From Candidatus Caldilinea saccharophila (GTDB lineage: Bacteria; Chloroflexota; Anaerolineae; Caldilineales; Caldilineaceae), in NCBI GenBank assembly GCA_016710365.1, contig JADJVW010000015.1, positions 124,001-188,000 of the forward strand: a DNA stretch of 64,000 nt. Direction: 5' to 3'. Positions within the stretch are counted from its first letter, which is position 1. Every line of letters starts with the position of its first letter. The position numbers and the translations under genes are program-made. The notes under the pieces were generated by a model. The model worked only from the letters and a program-made list of their open reading frames with translations, was not told where the DNA came from and ran no database searches. Positions 48,831-58,984 of the stretch are shown here, in pieces.

Positions 48831-50392
48831 ATGCAACGAGCACAATTTGAGGTTGTAATAAGCCACGCGACGACACACCCCGCATGGCAGCAGCGCCTGC
48901 TGCGGGCGAGCTGGGTAGTTCTCCATGTTTTTGTGTGCGTGATGGCTTTGTTTGCGGCAAAAAACGTTGGCGCACAGACCGTCAACGGCGGATGGTCGGC
49001 GCCGGCCAGATTGTTCCAAGACACAGGCGACAGCAGGGAACTTGCGCTCGCCGCCGATCAGGCTGGAAACCTTCATGTTGTGTGGGCCTACGGCGACGAG
49101 CGCGGGGCGAGTAGGGTGCTCATGTACGCGCGTTGGGATGGAATCCAATGGACGCCCCCGATCGACATCATCGCCGCCGAGGGCGCCATCCAGGGTCCCA
49201 GCCTGGTGGTTGACCGGCATGGGCGCATCCACCTTATCTGGCATGGCAGCGGCAACATGCTCTATTACAGCTACGCCGATGCACAAAGGGCCGAGCGCGC
49301 CACTGCCTGGTCGCGGCCCAGTGGGCTGGCGCCTGCGAACTCGCACGCTGCCATCACCGCGGATGCAGAGGGCGTCTTGTATGTGGTTTACCCCGCACTA
49401 CTTGATGGCGGCGTCGAAGTGATCACGTCGGCGGATCGAGGCGCAACGTGGACGCTGCCGGCGCCGGTCGCCAGACTGGTTCACGCTATGGCCACGGCAG
49501 ATTTCGTCCGCATCGCCGCGGCTCCCGAAGGCGATCTGCACGTGGTCTGGACAGAGTTGATGCTGCCCGATGGCTATCCTTCGTTTGGTGTGTTCTACAG
49601 CCGCTCGGCGGATCAAGGCAAGATCTGGTCGGACCCTCTTGAAATGGCAGGAGAGGGCTACGTCGAGATCAATGTGCTGGCCGTCCACCGTGACGAGATT
49701 CATGTGGCCTGGAACGGTTTGGTCGGCATCAGCGGGCGCTATCATCGCTGGTCCAGCGATGGCGGCCTCACCTGGTCGGCGCCTGACCCCATCGTCCTAC
49801 CCGAAATGAAAGGTGGTTCGACCGGGCCGCCGGGATTGACGGCCGACAATGCGGGCAATCTATATGCTGTCGTCAACACGGGCGACACCATTGCCAGAGA
49901 AGGGCCGGGCGAGTTTGGCGCCGCGATCTTTCTCGCCTGGACCGGAGGGGATGGACGCCTCCGCTTAATCTGTCGAGCGTCGATCCGACCTACTCCAGTA
50001 TGTTCAACGAAGAGTCCGGGATTGCCGCAGTAAGAGGCAACGAGCTGAACGTTCTGTTTTTTGGCGACGCTCAGACCACGCTCTGGCATACAACCGTACG
50101 GACGCTGGCGCCATCAGTGGCGTCCCAACCATTTGAAAAATTGACCGAAACGATGACGTCACCTGCTCATCCATCGAGCGCTCCCCCTGCCCCGGACGCT
50201 CAACCATATCAAGTAGACGCGCCCACTTCAACTTTGAGAGATCACGCTGTAATGCCGGATCGAGAGCTTACACGCTGGGGCGCTTCTCCTGTTGGAAAAC
50301 CAGGGGTTTCCTCTCTGTTTATCTCAACGCTATTGGCGGCAGTCCTGGTCTTGGCAACGTTTTTTGTACAGATATCCAGACAGCGGAAGTAA
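48831..50392 (+). CDS. Membrane-anchored BNR/sialidase-like propeller protein, frameshifted
   Basis: About 520 residues. A signal or membrane helix (ASWVVLHVFVCVMALFAAKN) precedes a propeller with BNR/Asp-box-like turns: SADRGATWTLPAPV, SADQGKIWSDPLEM and SSDGGLTWSAPDPI. The frame is lost at about 49958 and resumes as PPLNLSSVDPTYSSMFNEES through VLFFGDAQTTLWHTT. A low-complexity Pro/Ser linker leads to a C-terminal helix SLFISTLLAAVLVLATFFVQ and a basic end. The catalytic Arg triad and FRIP motif of true sialidases are not evident, so it may be a non-catalytic lectin-like protein. GTG at 48822 is an alternative start. It lies between the Wzy-like and export genes. Confidence 0.68.
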
Positions 50393-50426
50393 TTAGATTT
50401 ATCAGCGACTTTCGGGGGTAATCATT

Positions 50427-51170
50427 GTGTCAGATCACACGGGGTTAAATTATTTGATGGGGCCGCGCTCCGATCGGCTTTATCCTACGCGGTTCAATGA
50501 CCGCTATTATCACCTTGTCCAACTCCGGAAGTCGCTGGAAAAAGTTACCCAGCTTGAATCTTTTCGCACCAAACATCACCCGGTTCTGGTCGATATGGGC
50601 TGTGGCGAGAAACCCTATCGTGCTCTTTTCGAACCTTATGTGGATTGTTACATTGGGGTCGATCTGCCGGACAATCCCCACGCCGATGTCTATCTGGACT
50701 CGGAGAAGGGCATTCATCTGCTGCACGATTCTGCGGACATTGTGCTTTCCACGCAGGTGCTGGAGCATGTCTTGCATCCAAGCACCTATCTTAGCGCAAT
50801 TCATCATGTCCTGCGCGAGCAAGGGTTGCTCATCCTCTCGACGCATGGCTACTGGATGCACCATCCGGATCCGGTGGATCTATGGCGCTGGACGGGCGCT
50901 GGTTTGCAGCGTTTATTGGCAGAGAGCGGCTTTTCCGTCACCCATGTGGCCGGCGTGATGGGGCTGGCGGCGTCAGGGATGCAATTGCTGCAAGATGGCC
51001 TCCTGCGCCACTGGCATTGGGGCCAGCGTCTACCGTTGCCACTCCGACGCACGACGACCTTGCTCTTTCAATCCGCTATTCAGGCAGTGGACTGGACCGC
51101 CACGCCGCAGTCGCGACAATTGGATGCCAGTGTGTTTGTTATAGTTGCCCAGAAAGAAGGTAGCTCGTGA
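50427..51170 (+). CDS. Class I SAM-dependent methyltransferase
   Basis: A 247-residue methyltransferase of the Methyltransf_11 type. Motif I is VLVDMGCGEKPYRALFEPYV, the acidic loop is CYIGVDLPDNPHADVYLD, and motif II is HDSADIVLSTQVLEHVLHP, followed by REQGLLILSTHGYWMHHP. The start is a GTG at 50427 behind a GGGGGTAAT stretch. The stop codon overlaps the Wzm start. It probably methylates a polysaccharide residue or terminal sugar before export; terminal methylation is a known chain-length signal recognised by Wzt C-terminal domains, which fits the neighbourhood, but this specific role is inferred. Confidence 0.85.
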   Translation: MSDHTGLNYLMGPRSDRLYPTRFNDRYYHLVQLRKSLEKVTQLESFRTKHHPVLVDMGCGEKPYRALFEPYVDCYIGVDLPDNPHADVYLDSEKGIHLLHDSADIVLSTQVLEHVLHPSTYLSAIHHVLREQGLLILSTHGYWMHHPDPVDLWRWTGAGLQRLLAESGFSVTHVAGVMGLAASGMQLLQDGLLRHWHWGQRLPLPLRRTTTLLFQSAIQAVDWTATPQSRQLDASVFVIVAQKEGSS

Positions 51171-51988
51171 GCGCCGCGCCCACCTGGGAGAGACAAGACG
51201 CAGTCGCCCCCTCTTTGGTTCGGCGCAGGCAGACATTCTTTGAACTGCTGTGGATGTGGTGTCTACGTGATGTGCGTGTGCGCTACAAACAATCGTTTCT
51301 AGGCGTCCTCTGGGCGATCTTGCAGCCGCTGGCCCTGATGGTAATGTTTACGGTCATCTTTTCCTATCTTGCACCGGTTCCTTCTGGAGGCATTCCTTAC
51401 CCCCTCTTTTCCTACACAGGCGTGCTGCCTTGGAGCCTTTTTGCTGCCATGATCGTCGCCGGTGTGCCCAGCCTGGCTGCCAATATAACGCTGGTCACAA
51501 AAGTGAAAATGCCGCGCGAGATCATCCCGGTCGGGGTTGCCTTGGCGAATCTGGCCGACTTTGGCGTTGCCTCTATTCTATTCGTCGGCATGTTCCTGTT
51601 CTATCAGATCACTCTGAGTTGGACTGTATTGTGGGTAATTCCCTTGCTGGTGATTCAGACGGTGCTGGCGTTGGGCGTCGTGCTGTTGGGCGCTGCGCTC
51701 AATGTCATTTACCGCGACATTCGCTTTATTGTCCCGCTCGCCATGCAATTGTGGATGTACGCATCGCCGATCATCTATCCGGTCGATCTGGTGCCGGAGC
51801 AGTGGCGGCTGCTCTACTTCTTGAACCCGATGGCGGCGACGATTGACGGCTATCGGCGTGTGCTGCTTCTGGGCGTTGCCCCTGATCACACCGCGCTGGC
51901 GTTTGCGCTGGCAGTCTCGGCGCTGCTGTTCGTGCTGGGACTCGGGGTTTTTCGCAAGCTTGAACCCACCTTTGCTGATATTATTTAG
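51167..51988 (+). CDS. wzm: Polysaccharide ABC exporter permease (Wzm type)
   Basis: Integral-membrane subunit of 273 residues with six helices, ABC-2 family. Typical segments are ELLWMWCLRDVRVRYKQSFL ahead of the first helix, GVLWAILQPLALMVMFTVIF, TKVKMPREIIPVGVALANL, and the C-terminal QLWMYASPIIYPVDLVPEQW and LNPMAATIDGYRRVLL. It starts with GTG at 51167, overlapping the methyltransferase stop. With the following ATPase it flips or extrudes undecaprenyl-linked polysaccharide across the cytoplasmic membrane. Confidence 0.93.
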   Translation: MSAAPTWERQDAVAPSLVRRRQTFFELLWMWCLRDVRVRYKQSFLGVLWAILQPLALMVMFTVIFSYLAPVPSGGIPYPLFSYTGVLPWSLFAAMIVAGVPSLAANITLVTKVKMPREIIPVGVALANLADFGVASILFVGMFLFYQITLSWTVLWVIPLLVIQTVLALGVVLLGAALNVIYRDIRFIVPLAMQLWMYASPIIYPVDLVPEQWRLLYFLNPMAATIDGYRRVLLLGVAPDHTALAFALAVSALLFVLGLGVFRKLEPTFADII

Positions 51989-52005
51989 CTTGAGGAGAAC
52001 CGGCC

Positions 52006-53261
52006 ATGCCGCCAGTCATCGAATTCAGCCATGTGTCCAAACAGTACTTGCTGGGCGCCGGCGCCCGCAGCTTGCGTTCCGTCATGGCTACTTTGCCCAA
52101 GCGCCTGCTGCATCAGCCCATCGCAGCGCCGCCGGTTCACTGGGCGCTGCGCGATCTTTCGTTTACGGTTCAGCCAGGCGCGTCGATCGGGCTGTTAGGA
52201 CACAATGGCGCGGGCAAGACAACGGTGCTGAAGTTGCTCTCTGGGATTACCCAGGCCACGCAAGGACGCGTCACGACGACCGGCCGCGTCGCCAGCCTGA
52301 TCGAACTGGGCGCCGGCTTTCATCCAGAAATGAGCGGCCGCGAAAATATCTACATGAACGCGCTGATTATGGGCATGACCCGGCGCGAAGTCGAGCGGCG
52401 TTTTGAAAGCATTATCGATTTTGCGGAAATCGAGCAGTACCTTGACTCTCCTGTGAAGCGCTATTCCAGCGGTATGTATGTGCGGCTGGCCTTTGCGATT
52501 GCCGCGCATCTGGAGCCAGACATCCTGCTGGTGGATGAGGTGCTGGCGGTGGGCGATCTCCGTTTCCGCACCAAGTGCTACCGGCTGATGGCAGAGTTGC
52601 GCCGGCAGGGTGCAACCATCGTGCTGGTATCGCACAACCTTGTGCAGGTGCGCGATACGTGCGAGCGTTCTCTGCTGCTCTGGCAAGGCGAGTTGGTGGA
52701 AGATGGACGCACAGACGACGTGATTACCGCCTACGTACAAAAGCTTCAGGGCGTCGATCAACGGGCGCACGCAGGCGCGCTTGCGCTTACTGCGGAGGCT
52801 GGAGCTGCCAAAGCGACGGATCCCGTCACCATCGAGTCGGTCTGCTTTTTTGACCAGCGCGGCGAGGCCGTCGAAACAGTCGTCAGCGGTGATGCACTTT
52901 CAATTCAGATCGATTACTGTGCATTACATGCGGTGCAGGCGCCCGTCGTGCACATTGACTTTTACCGTGACGGCATGATCTATTCCGGCTGTTCGACCGA
53001 GTACGACGAGTTTCCGTTACAACCGCTCCGGTCGAAGGGCAGCATTGTGCTGGAAGTGGATTCTCTGCATCTGTCGCCGGGCATCTACAGCCTCTCGGTG
53101 GTCATTGGCGAAGGACACAGCCAAAACATCCTGGCGATCGAACATCACACCCACATGGTGGAGGTCATCCGGCGGCCCAATAGCCGCGGCGAAATCCGCT
53201 TGCCCCATCGGTGGCTTCAGCCGGCGCACCAGCTTTCGACGGAAGGGGGGCTAATTTATGA
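52006..53261 (+). CDS. wzt: Polysaccharide ABC exporter ATPase with C-terminal carbohydrate-binding domain (Wzt type)
   Basis: ATPase partner of the permease, about 418 residues. Walker A is GLLGHNGAGKTTVLKLLSG, the signature is YSSGMYVRLAFAIA, Walker B is DILLVDEVLAVGD and the H-loop is LVSHN. The second half is a Wzt-type beta-sandwich (VTIESVCFFDQRGEAVETVV to LPHRWLQPAHQLS). As sequenced the frame runs on to 53367, but adding one G to the six-G run at 53245-53250 gives STEGGANL and a TGA at 53259-53261 that overlaps the next ATG. I therefore end the gene there and treat the extension as an indel artefact. The C-terminal domain suggests that capped or modified glycan termini are recognised for export. 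Confidence 0.88.
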
Positions 53262-54485
53262 ACGAAGCGCCTGGTCTGTCAGCTTCATCCGGCCTATCTG
53301 GGGCGATCAGAGATCTTTATCCACCGCTTTGTCAACAACCTGGCGCACTGGCAAGCCTGTGTACTGACCGAACGGATTCAAAACGCCGCTTCCTATAAGC
53401 TTGGCGATCGATACCCGGTCATAGAAGTCGGTTCGGGTTCACAAGTTGGTTTTCGCATGTGGGCGAAAGTGGTGCGGACGCGCCGGCCCACAACCGGCGA
53501 CTATCTTGCGCTCCACGCGCGCTACAGCAAAGCGCTGGCAGCGGTGAAGCCTGCCTTGCTTCACGCACAATTTGGCTCGACGGGATGGTTTGCGCTGCCG
53601 CTTCATCGCCTGCATCGGCTGCCGCTGGTGGTCTCCTTTCACGGCTATGATGCCAGCGCCCTGCTACGTCAAGCGGTCTGGCGCAGCAGATATCGAGAAC
53701 TCTTTGGGGAGGTGCACGCAGTCACCGTGCCCTCGCGCCGGATGGCGGCCCGTCTGGCCGCAACAGGCTGTCCCCCAGAGAAGTTGCATCTCCTTCGCTA
53801 TGGCGTGGATCTGCACGAATGGTCGTTCCGGCCGCCCGCTGTGACCGTTGAAAAAGAGACGGTCGATGTGTTGATGGTCAGCCGCTTGGTCGAAAAGAAG
53901 GGTGTTTTGGACGCAATCGAGGCTGTTGCTGCGGCGCGCCGGATAGACCCCCGCCTGCGGTTGCAGATTGCCGGTGAAGGCGAGATGATGCCGCAGATCA
54001 CGGAGTGCATTGCCAGCCGCGGGTTGCAGAGCCATGTTCGCCTGCTGGGATTCGTACCCAATGCGCAGGTGCGCGAGCTGATGCGCGCCAGCGATCTGCT
54101 GTTGACGCCTAGCCGGACGGCCGCTGATGGCGACGAAGAAGGCCTGCCCAATGTATTGATCGAGGCCGCAGCCGCTGGTTTGCCGATCATCGCCACCGAT
54201 CATGCCGGGGCGGGCGAACTGATCGAAGATGGTGTTTCAGGCTTTCTTGTAGATACGGGATCACCCCATTTACTGGCAGCGCGCTTGATTGCCCTGGCGG
54301 AGAACGCTGCGCTCCGCCAGACTTTTGCCGGCGCTGCTCGGCACAAGGTCGAGTGCGAGTTTGATCTGGCGCACTCGGTTGCATGTCTCGAAGCGATCTA
54401 TGACGACGCCTGCCGCGCACGCACGGTTGCGCACCGGCGGATGTGCTCTATGTCTGTCTGCGAAAAAGGTGATCGTAATGGCTAG
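53258..54485 (+). CDS. GT4-family glycosyltransferase, start region frameshifted
   Basis: GT-B glycosyltransferase of about 405 residues. Clear coding begins before the first in-frame ATG (53457): from 53262 the frame reads LVCQLHPAYLGRSEIFIHRF, the typical acceptor-loop N-terminus of the family. The only nearby ATG (53258, overlapping the repaired wzt stop) is in another frame, so a small indel near 53262 is inferred. The donor half has VDVLMVSRLVEKKGVLDAIE, LLGFVPNAQVRELMRASDLL and GLPNVLIEAAAAGLPIIATD, including the EAAAAGLP donor motif. It is the first of a run of coupled transferases after the exporter and overlaps the next gene. Confidence 0.82.
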
Positions 54486-55627
54486 CGCAATTCTGTATAT
54501 CAACACGCCAGCCTTTACGGGCGGCGCTGAAATCAGCCTGTTGACGCTGATGCGCCACCTCGACCGCACGCGCTATACACCGTTGCTGGCGACCGGTGAT
54601 GTAGGGCAACTGACCGCGGAAGCGCATCGTGGCGGCTTAGAAACGACGATCCAGACTTTTCCCGTTTTCCGCAAACGCTACCCATGGCGTTATCCACTCA
54701 GTGTTGCGCGCCTGCTGGCTGTGATTGCCCGGCGCAGGATCGCGTTGGTGCACACAAACTGCGACCTTAGCTTGCAGGCCGTTCACCATGCTTGTCTTGC
54801 TGCTCAGATTCCTTATGTTTCACATGTCAGAGACTTTGTGCGCGCCTGGTTCTCTCCGGCCAATCTCCGCGCTCTCAATGGCGCGCGTGCGGTGATCGCC
54901 AACTCGCAAGCGGTGGCGGATGCTTTGATCGCGGCGGGCGTGGCGGCAACGCTTGTGCGCGTCATCTACAACCCGGTCGAGACGCCATCGTTTTCCGAAG
55001 CGGATGGCATGGCGCAGCCTGCGCTCTGTGCTACGCTCGGCCTGCCGGCGGACGCTTTTCTTGTGGGACTGGTCGGCCAGATTCAGCCGCTAAAGGGACA
55101 TGAAGATCTGGTGCGCGCGGCGCCGGCGGTGGTGGCGGCGCTGCCCAACGCACATTTCGTGATCGTCGGCGTCGGCCACGATCTCGCTTCGCAAGAATTC
55201 CGCCAACACTTGCATACGCTGATTGAAGCGAGCGCGCTCGCAGATCGCTTTCATTTCTTGGGCTTTCGCTCTGACATCGCTGCAGTACTGCAGTCGCTCG
55301 ATGTACTGGTCGCGCCCTCCTGGACAGAATCCTTTGGCCGCGTGCTCGTGGAGGCGCAGGCAGCCGGTTGTGCGGTGATCGGCGCTGGGGTGGGAGGCAT
55401 CCCGGAGATTCTCGATCATGAGCGGAATGGCCTGTTGATCGACCCTCATGCGCCACCGCAATTGGCCGGCGCCATCGTGCGGCTCGCTTGTGACGGGACA
55501 CTGCGCCGGCGTTTGCAAACTCAAGGCGATTTCTGCACGGCGCTTTGTCCCTGCTCTGCATATCGATCAAGTTCAGCATATCTACGATCAGGTGCTCGCT
55601 ACTGGAAAGCAGCCGGTGGGCGTATGA
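54478..55627 (+). CDS. GT4-family glycosyltransferase, C-terminal frameshift
   Basis: GT-B transferase of about 382 residues. The start at 54478 gives ASAILYINTPAFTGGAEISL, a canonical GT4 opening; upstream in-frame codons lie inside the preceding gene. Donor-site features are VGLVGQIQPLKGHEDLVRAA, FLGFRSDIAAVLQSLDVLVA, and PSWTESFGRVLVEAQAAG. Near 55525 the frame breaks. The sense continues in another frame as AISARRFVPALHIDQVQHIY to a TGA at 55625-55627 that overlaps the next start (ATGA). Without this correction the sequence would run directly into the next glycosyltransferase as an artificial fusion. Confidence 0.82.
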
Positions 55628-56838
55628 AGATTGCTTTGTATCACAACCTGCCTTCCGGCGGCGGCAAGCGCGCCCTCTATGAAATGGTCGTGCGGCTGGC
55701 AGCGCATCACGAAATTGACGCCTATTCTCTGTCGATGGCCGATCATGACTTTTGCGACATCCGTCCATATTGCCGACGGCGCATCGTTTTTCCCTTCCGG
55801 CCGCTGCCGCTGGTGCACCCTCCCTTTGGTCGCCTCAACCAGGGCATCCGCAGCGCCGATCTGCTGCGTTTGACGCGCATCCAACGGCAGCTTGCCGCCC
55901 AGATCGACCGAGAAGGCTACGATCTCGTCTTTGTACACAACTGCCGGATCGGGCAAAGCCCTTCGTTGTTGCGCTTCCTACGCACGCCGACGCTCTATTA
56001 CTGCCAGGAAGTGCCCCGGCAGGTGTGCGAACCGGCGCCGGCGCGGCCTCATCAGCGTTTCTCGCTAGGACAGCGGCTGGGAAATCTGGTCGATCCGCTG
56101 CCGCACCTGTACGCCACGACGCTGACTCAGCTCGACCGTCGCAACGTGCAGGCGGTCGGAGCGGTGCTGGCAAATTCGGCCTATTCGCGCGAGTCCTTCT
56201 TTCGGCACTATGGCGTGACGGCCGATGTCTGCTAGCTGGGCATCGACAGTGAGCGTTTTCATGCCACCGGCGAGCCGCGCGAAGGATACGTGCTTTCGGT
56301 CGGCGCCCTTCACCCGCGCAAGGGCTTCGATCTGCTGATCGACAGCCTGGCGCTGATTGAGCCTGAGCGCAGACCGCCGCTGCTGATTGTCTCGAACGCC
56401 GTGGATGAGGTTGAGAAAGCGTACTTGCTTGCACTGGCGCAGCGTCAGAACGTTGCCGTGACCTTCCGCGCCAACATCGCCGATGCTGAATTGGTGGCGT
56501 TCTACAACCGTGCGTTGATGACGGTCTACATGCCGCTGATGGAACCCTTTGGCCTTGTGGCGCTGGAGGCAATGAGCACGGCAACGCCGATCATCAGCGT
56601 CAACGAGGGCGGGGTGCGCGAGACCATCCGCCACGGCGAGACTGGCCTGCTGGTCGAGCGTAAGCCGCGCGCGGTTGCAGAGGCGATCTGCGCGCTGCTC
56701 GACGATGCTGTGCTGCGTCGGCGGCTCGGTCAGAACGGGCGGGCGCACGTGCTGCGCAACTGGCAGTGGGATTCCACGATCGAGCGTCTGGAGCGCTCGA
56801 TGCGGGAACTGCTTGACGCCACAAGGAGCCAAGCATGA
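55624..56838 (+). CDS. GT4-family glycosyltransferase interrupted by an in-frame TAG
   Basis: A 404-residue GT4 enzyme, with start MKIALYHNLPSGGGKRALYE at 55624. A TAG at 56233-56235 falls inside a conserved segment (ADVC-stop-LGIDSERFH), where the family normally has Tyr before LG(I/V)D; one base change from TAC or TAT explains it. The frame is open on both sides, and the second part supplies the donor domain: LSVGALHPRKGFDLLIDSLA, NIADAELVAFYNRALMTVYM, EPFGLVALEAMSTATPII. Several other genes in the window end with TAG, so stop-codon reassignment is unlikely. It is a nonsense mutation or a base-call error. The stop overlaps the next start. Confidence 0.8.
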
Positions 56839-57779
56839 ACGCCTCCGGCGCGATCATCATCCTGAACTGGAACGGCGCCGACGAAACGCTGGCGTGCCTG
56901 CGTTCGCTCGCTGCACAGGATCTGTCAGATTGGCAGGTGATCGTCGTCGACAACGGCTCGGCGGACGATTCGGTGGCGCGCGTCCGATCCGCATTCCCGG
57001 CCGCAACGCTTCTCGCAACTGGTCAGAACCTGGGCTATGCGGGCGGCAACAATGTGGGCATTCACCACGCGCTGGGGCAGGGCGCAGCGCATCTCTGCAT
57101 CCTCAACAATGATGTCGTGTTGGCAGCAGGCGCTCTGCAAGCGATGCTCGACGTCCTGGTGCGCCATCCTGACGCGGGCGTGGTTACGCCGCTGGTGGCG
57201 CAGCAAGGGAAGCCGCCGCTGGTCTGGGCATTGGGGTCGCGGATGGAGTGGCGCACCGGTTCGGTGAGCCGCGTCGCCGCGGGCGAGCGCATCGAAGCAT
57301 GGCAGGGGCGCGACGAGTTTGCCGTCGAGATCGCCTCGGGTGCGGCGATGCTCGTCCGCCGCGCGGTGTTTGAGCAGATCGGGCTGTTTGATGAAGCCTT
57401 TTTCCTGTACTATGAAGAGACGGACTGGTGTCTGCGCGCGCAAATGGCCGGCCACGCGATCTACGCCGCACCTTCCGCGGTCGCCTGGCATCATGTTTCC
57501 GCCGCGCTCGGCGCGGATTCGCCTGTCGTCGACTACTACATGCTGCGCAATCATCTGCGCCTGATCGACCGCCACGCGACCGGGAGCGGACGAGCCAGGC
57601 TGTGGACGCGCATCGTGCTGCGCAATCTGGCGACGATCGGCGCGTACACGCTCAAGCCGCCGCGCGTCGCTCGTCGCGCCCATCGAAATGCGCGCCTGTG
57701 CGCGCTGCGCGACGCCTTTGCCGGTCGCTGGGGCAAGATGGGCGATGATGTTGAACAGTGTTGCCAAGGTGTTCGATGA
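56835..57779 (+). CDS. GT2-family glycosyltransferase (rhamnosyltransferase-like)
   Basis: Inverting GT-A glycosyltransferase, 314 residues. It has GAIIILNWNGADETLACLRS at the N-terminus, VIVVDNGSADDS binding the nucleotide, GQNLGYAGGNNVGIHHAL, the DxD-like LCILNNDVVL, and LFDEAFFLYYEETDWCLRAQ, which is the catalytic ED region. The pattern is closest to dTDP-rhamnose transferases of the WbbL type as I recall them. It overlaps both neighbours by four bases (ATGA), showing translational coupling. Confidence 0.9.
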   Translation: MNASGAIIILNWNGADETLACLRSLAAQDLSDWQVIVVDNGSADDSVARVRSAFPAATLLATGQNLGYAGGNNVGIHHALGQGAAHLCILNNDVVLAAGALQAMLDVLVRHPDAGVVTPLVAQQGKPPLVWALGSRMEWRTGSVSRVAAGERIEAWQGRDEFAVEIASGAAMLVRRAVFEQIGLFDEAFFLYYEETDWCLRAQMAGHAIYAAPSAVAWHHVSAALGADSPVVDYYMLRNHLRLIDRHATGSGRARLWTRIVLRNLATIGAYTLKPPRVARRAHRNARLCALRDAFAGRWGKMGDDVEQCCQGVR

Positions 57780-58984
57780 AGATCTTGTATCTCACCTGCT
57801 GGTATCCGGAGCCGCAGGACAACGGTTACAAACAGCGCGCCTTTGCGTTGGCGCGCGCCCTGGCGGAGAAGCACGCGGTGACGCTGGCCTCCTTTGCGTT
57901 CGACACGGCGCGCCCCTCCGAAGCGGGCGAACTGGCTTCCTTCTGCCACGCGGTGAAGGTGGCGCCGCTCGATCCCTACGCGCGCCATCACCCTAACACA
58001 CTGCGCACCTTTCTCTCGCCGCGCCCGCTCGTGTCACAGCCGGCGCCGGAGATGCGCGAACTGGTGGCGGGTCTGCTGCAAGCCGACGACTATGACGCCG
58101 TGATCGCCGGCAACGAAATGATGGCAAGTTATGCGATGCAGGCGCCGCTCCACGTTGCTAAAATTCTAGAAGAGCAAAACTCGCTGGCGCGCTGGCTCTA
58201 CGAGCGACATGCCGATACACCGCAGCCCGGCGCCCGCCTGCGCAGATGGCTGAGCTGGCAGAAGCAGCGCCTGTACGAAGCGCGCACCTTTCCCCGCTTT
58301 GACCTGATTACAATGGTCTCTGTGCCGGACCAGCGTGCGACGCAGGCGGTGTTGCGCGGTCAGCGGCCGCCCGTCATCGTCGTGCCGAATGGGGTGGACT
58401 GTGCGCACCGGCGGCCTGGTCTCGCCGAGCCGCTGCCGGGCTGCCTGGTCTACAACGGCGCGCTCACTTATGCGCCCAATGCCGACGCCGTCCACTACTT
58501 TCTGCGCGAGGTCTTTCCACGCATCCGCCAAGAGCGCCCCGATGCCTACCTGGTCGTCACCGGCGCGTTGACCGGCGTCGAACTGACCGCGCTGCCGGTG
58601 ACGGCGGGCGTGGTGCTGACGGGTCTGGTGGAGGATGTGCGCGTGCCGGTCGCCCAGGCGATGGCGTGCGTGGTGGCGCTGCGCGATGGCGGGGGGACGC
58701 GGCTCAAGGTGTTGGAGGCGATGGCGCTGGGCACGCCGGTCGTCGCCACGCCCAGGGGCGCCGCCGGTCTGGATGTCGTGGATGGCGAACATCTGCTGCT
58801 CGCCGCCGACCCGCAAACATTTGCGCGGTGCACACTCTCGCTGCTGCAGGATGGTGCGCTGCGCGCGCGGCTGGCGGCGCGCGCGCGCCGGCTGGTGGAG
58901 GAACGCTACGACTGGCGCTCGATTGGCGCACATTTCGTCGAGGCAGTCGAACAATGTGTTGTGAAAAAACGGCGGATCGCCTGA
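57776..58984 (+). CDS. GT4-family glycosyltransferase (EpsH1/PEP-CTERM-associated type)
   Basis: A 402-residue GT-B transferase of the same subtype as the two at the left end of the window, opening with MKILYLTCWYPEPQDNGYKQ. The donor half includes GCLVYNGALTYAPNADAVHY and VPVAQAMACVVALRDGGGTR, followed by LKVLEAMALGTPVVATPRGA. The start at 57776 overlaps the preceding stop, and its own TGA overlaps the next ATG. The frame is intact. Confidence 0.9.
   Translation: MKILYLTCWYPEPQDNGYKQRAFALARALAEKHAVTLASFAFDTARPSEAGELASFCHAVKVAPLDPYARHHPNTLRTFLSPRPLVSQPAPEMRELVAGLLQADDYDAVIAGNEMMASYAMQAPLHVAKILEEQNSLARWLYERHADTPQPGARLRRWLSWQKQRLYEARTFPRFDLITMVSVPDQRATQAVLRGQRPPVIVVPNGVDCAHRRPGLAEPLPGCLVYNGALTYAPNADAVHYFLREVFPRIRQERPDAYLVVTGALTGVELTALPVTAGVVLTGLVEDVRVPVAQAMACVVALRDGGGTRLKVLEAMALGTPVVATPRGAAGLDVVDGEHLLLAADPQTFARCTLSLLQDGALRARLAARARRLVEERYDWRSIGAHFVEAVEQCVVKKRRIA

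Noticed and set aside
56233..56235. TAG read as an amino acid (stop-codon recoding)
   Set aside because: Other genes here end with TAG (for example at 1357, 11900, 25918 and 30393), and no supporting machinery is visible.
54478..56235. A single fused double glycosyltransferase
   Set aside because: The apparent fusion arises only because an indel near 55525 removes the natural stop; restoring the frame gives a TGA overlapping an ATG, the usual junction in this locus.
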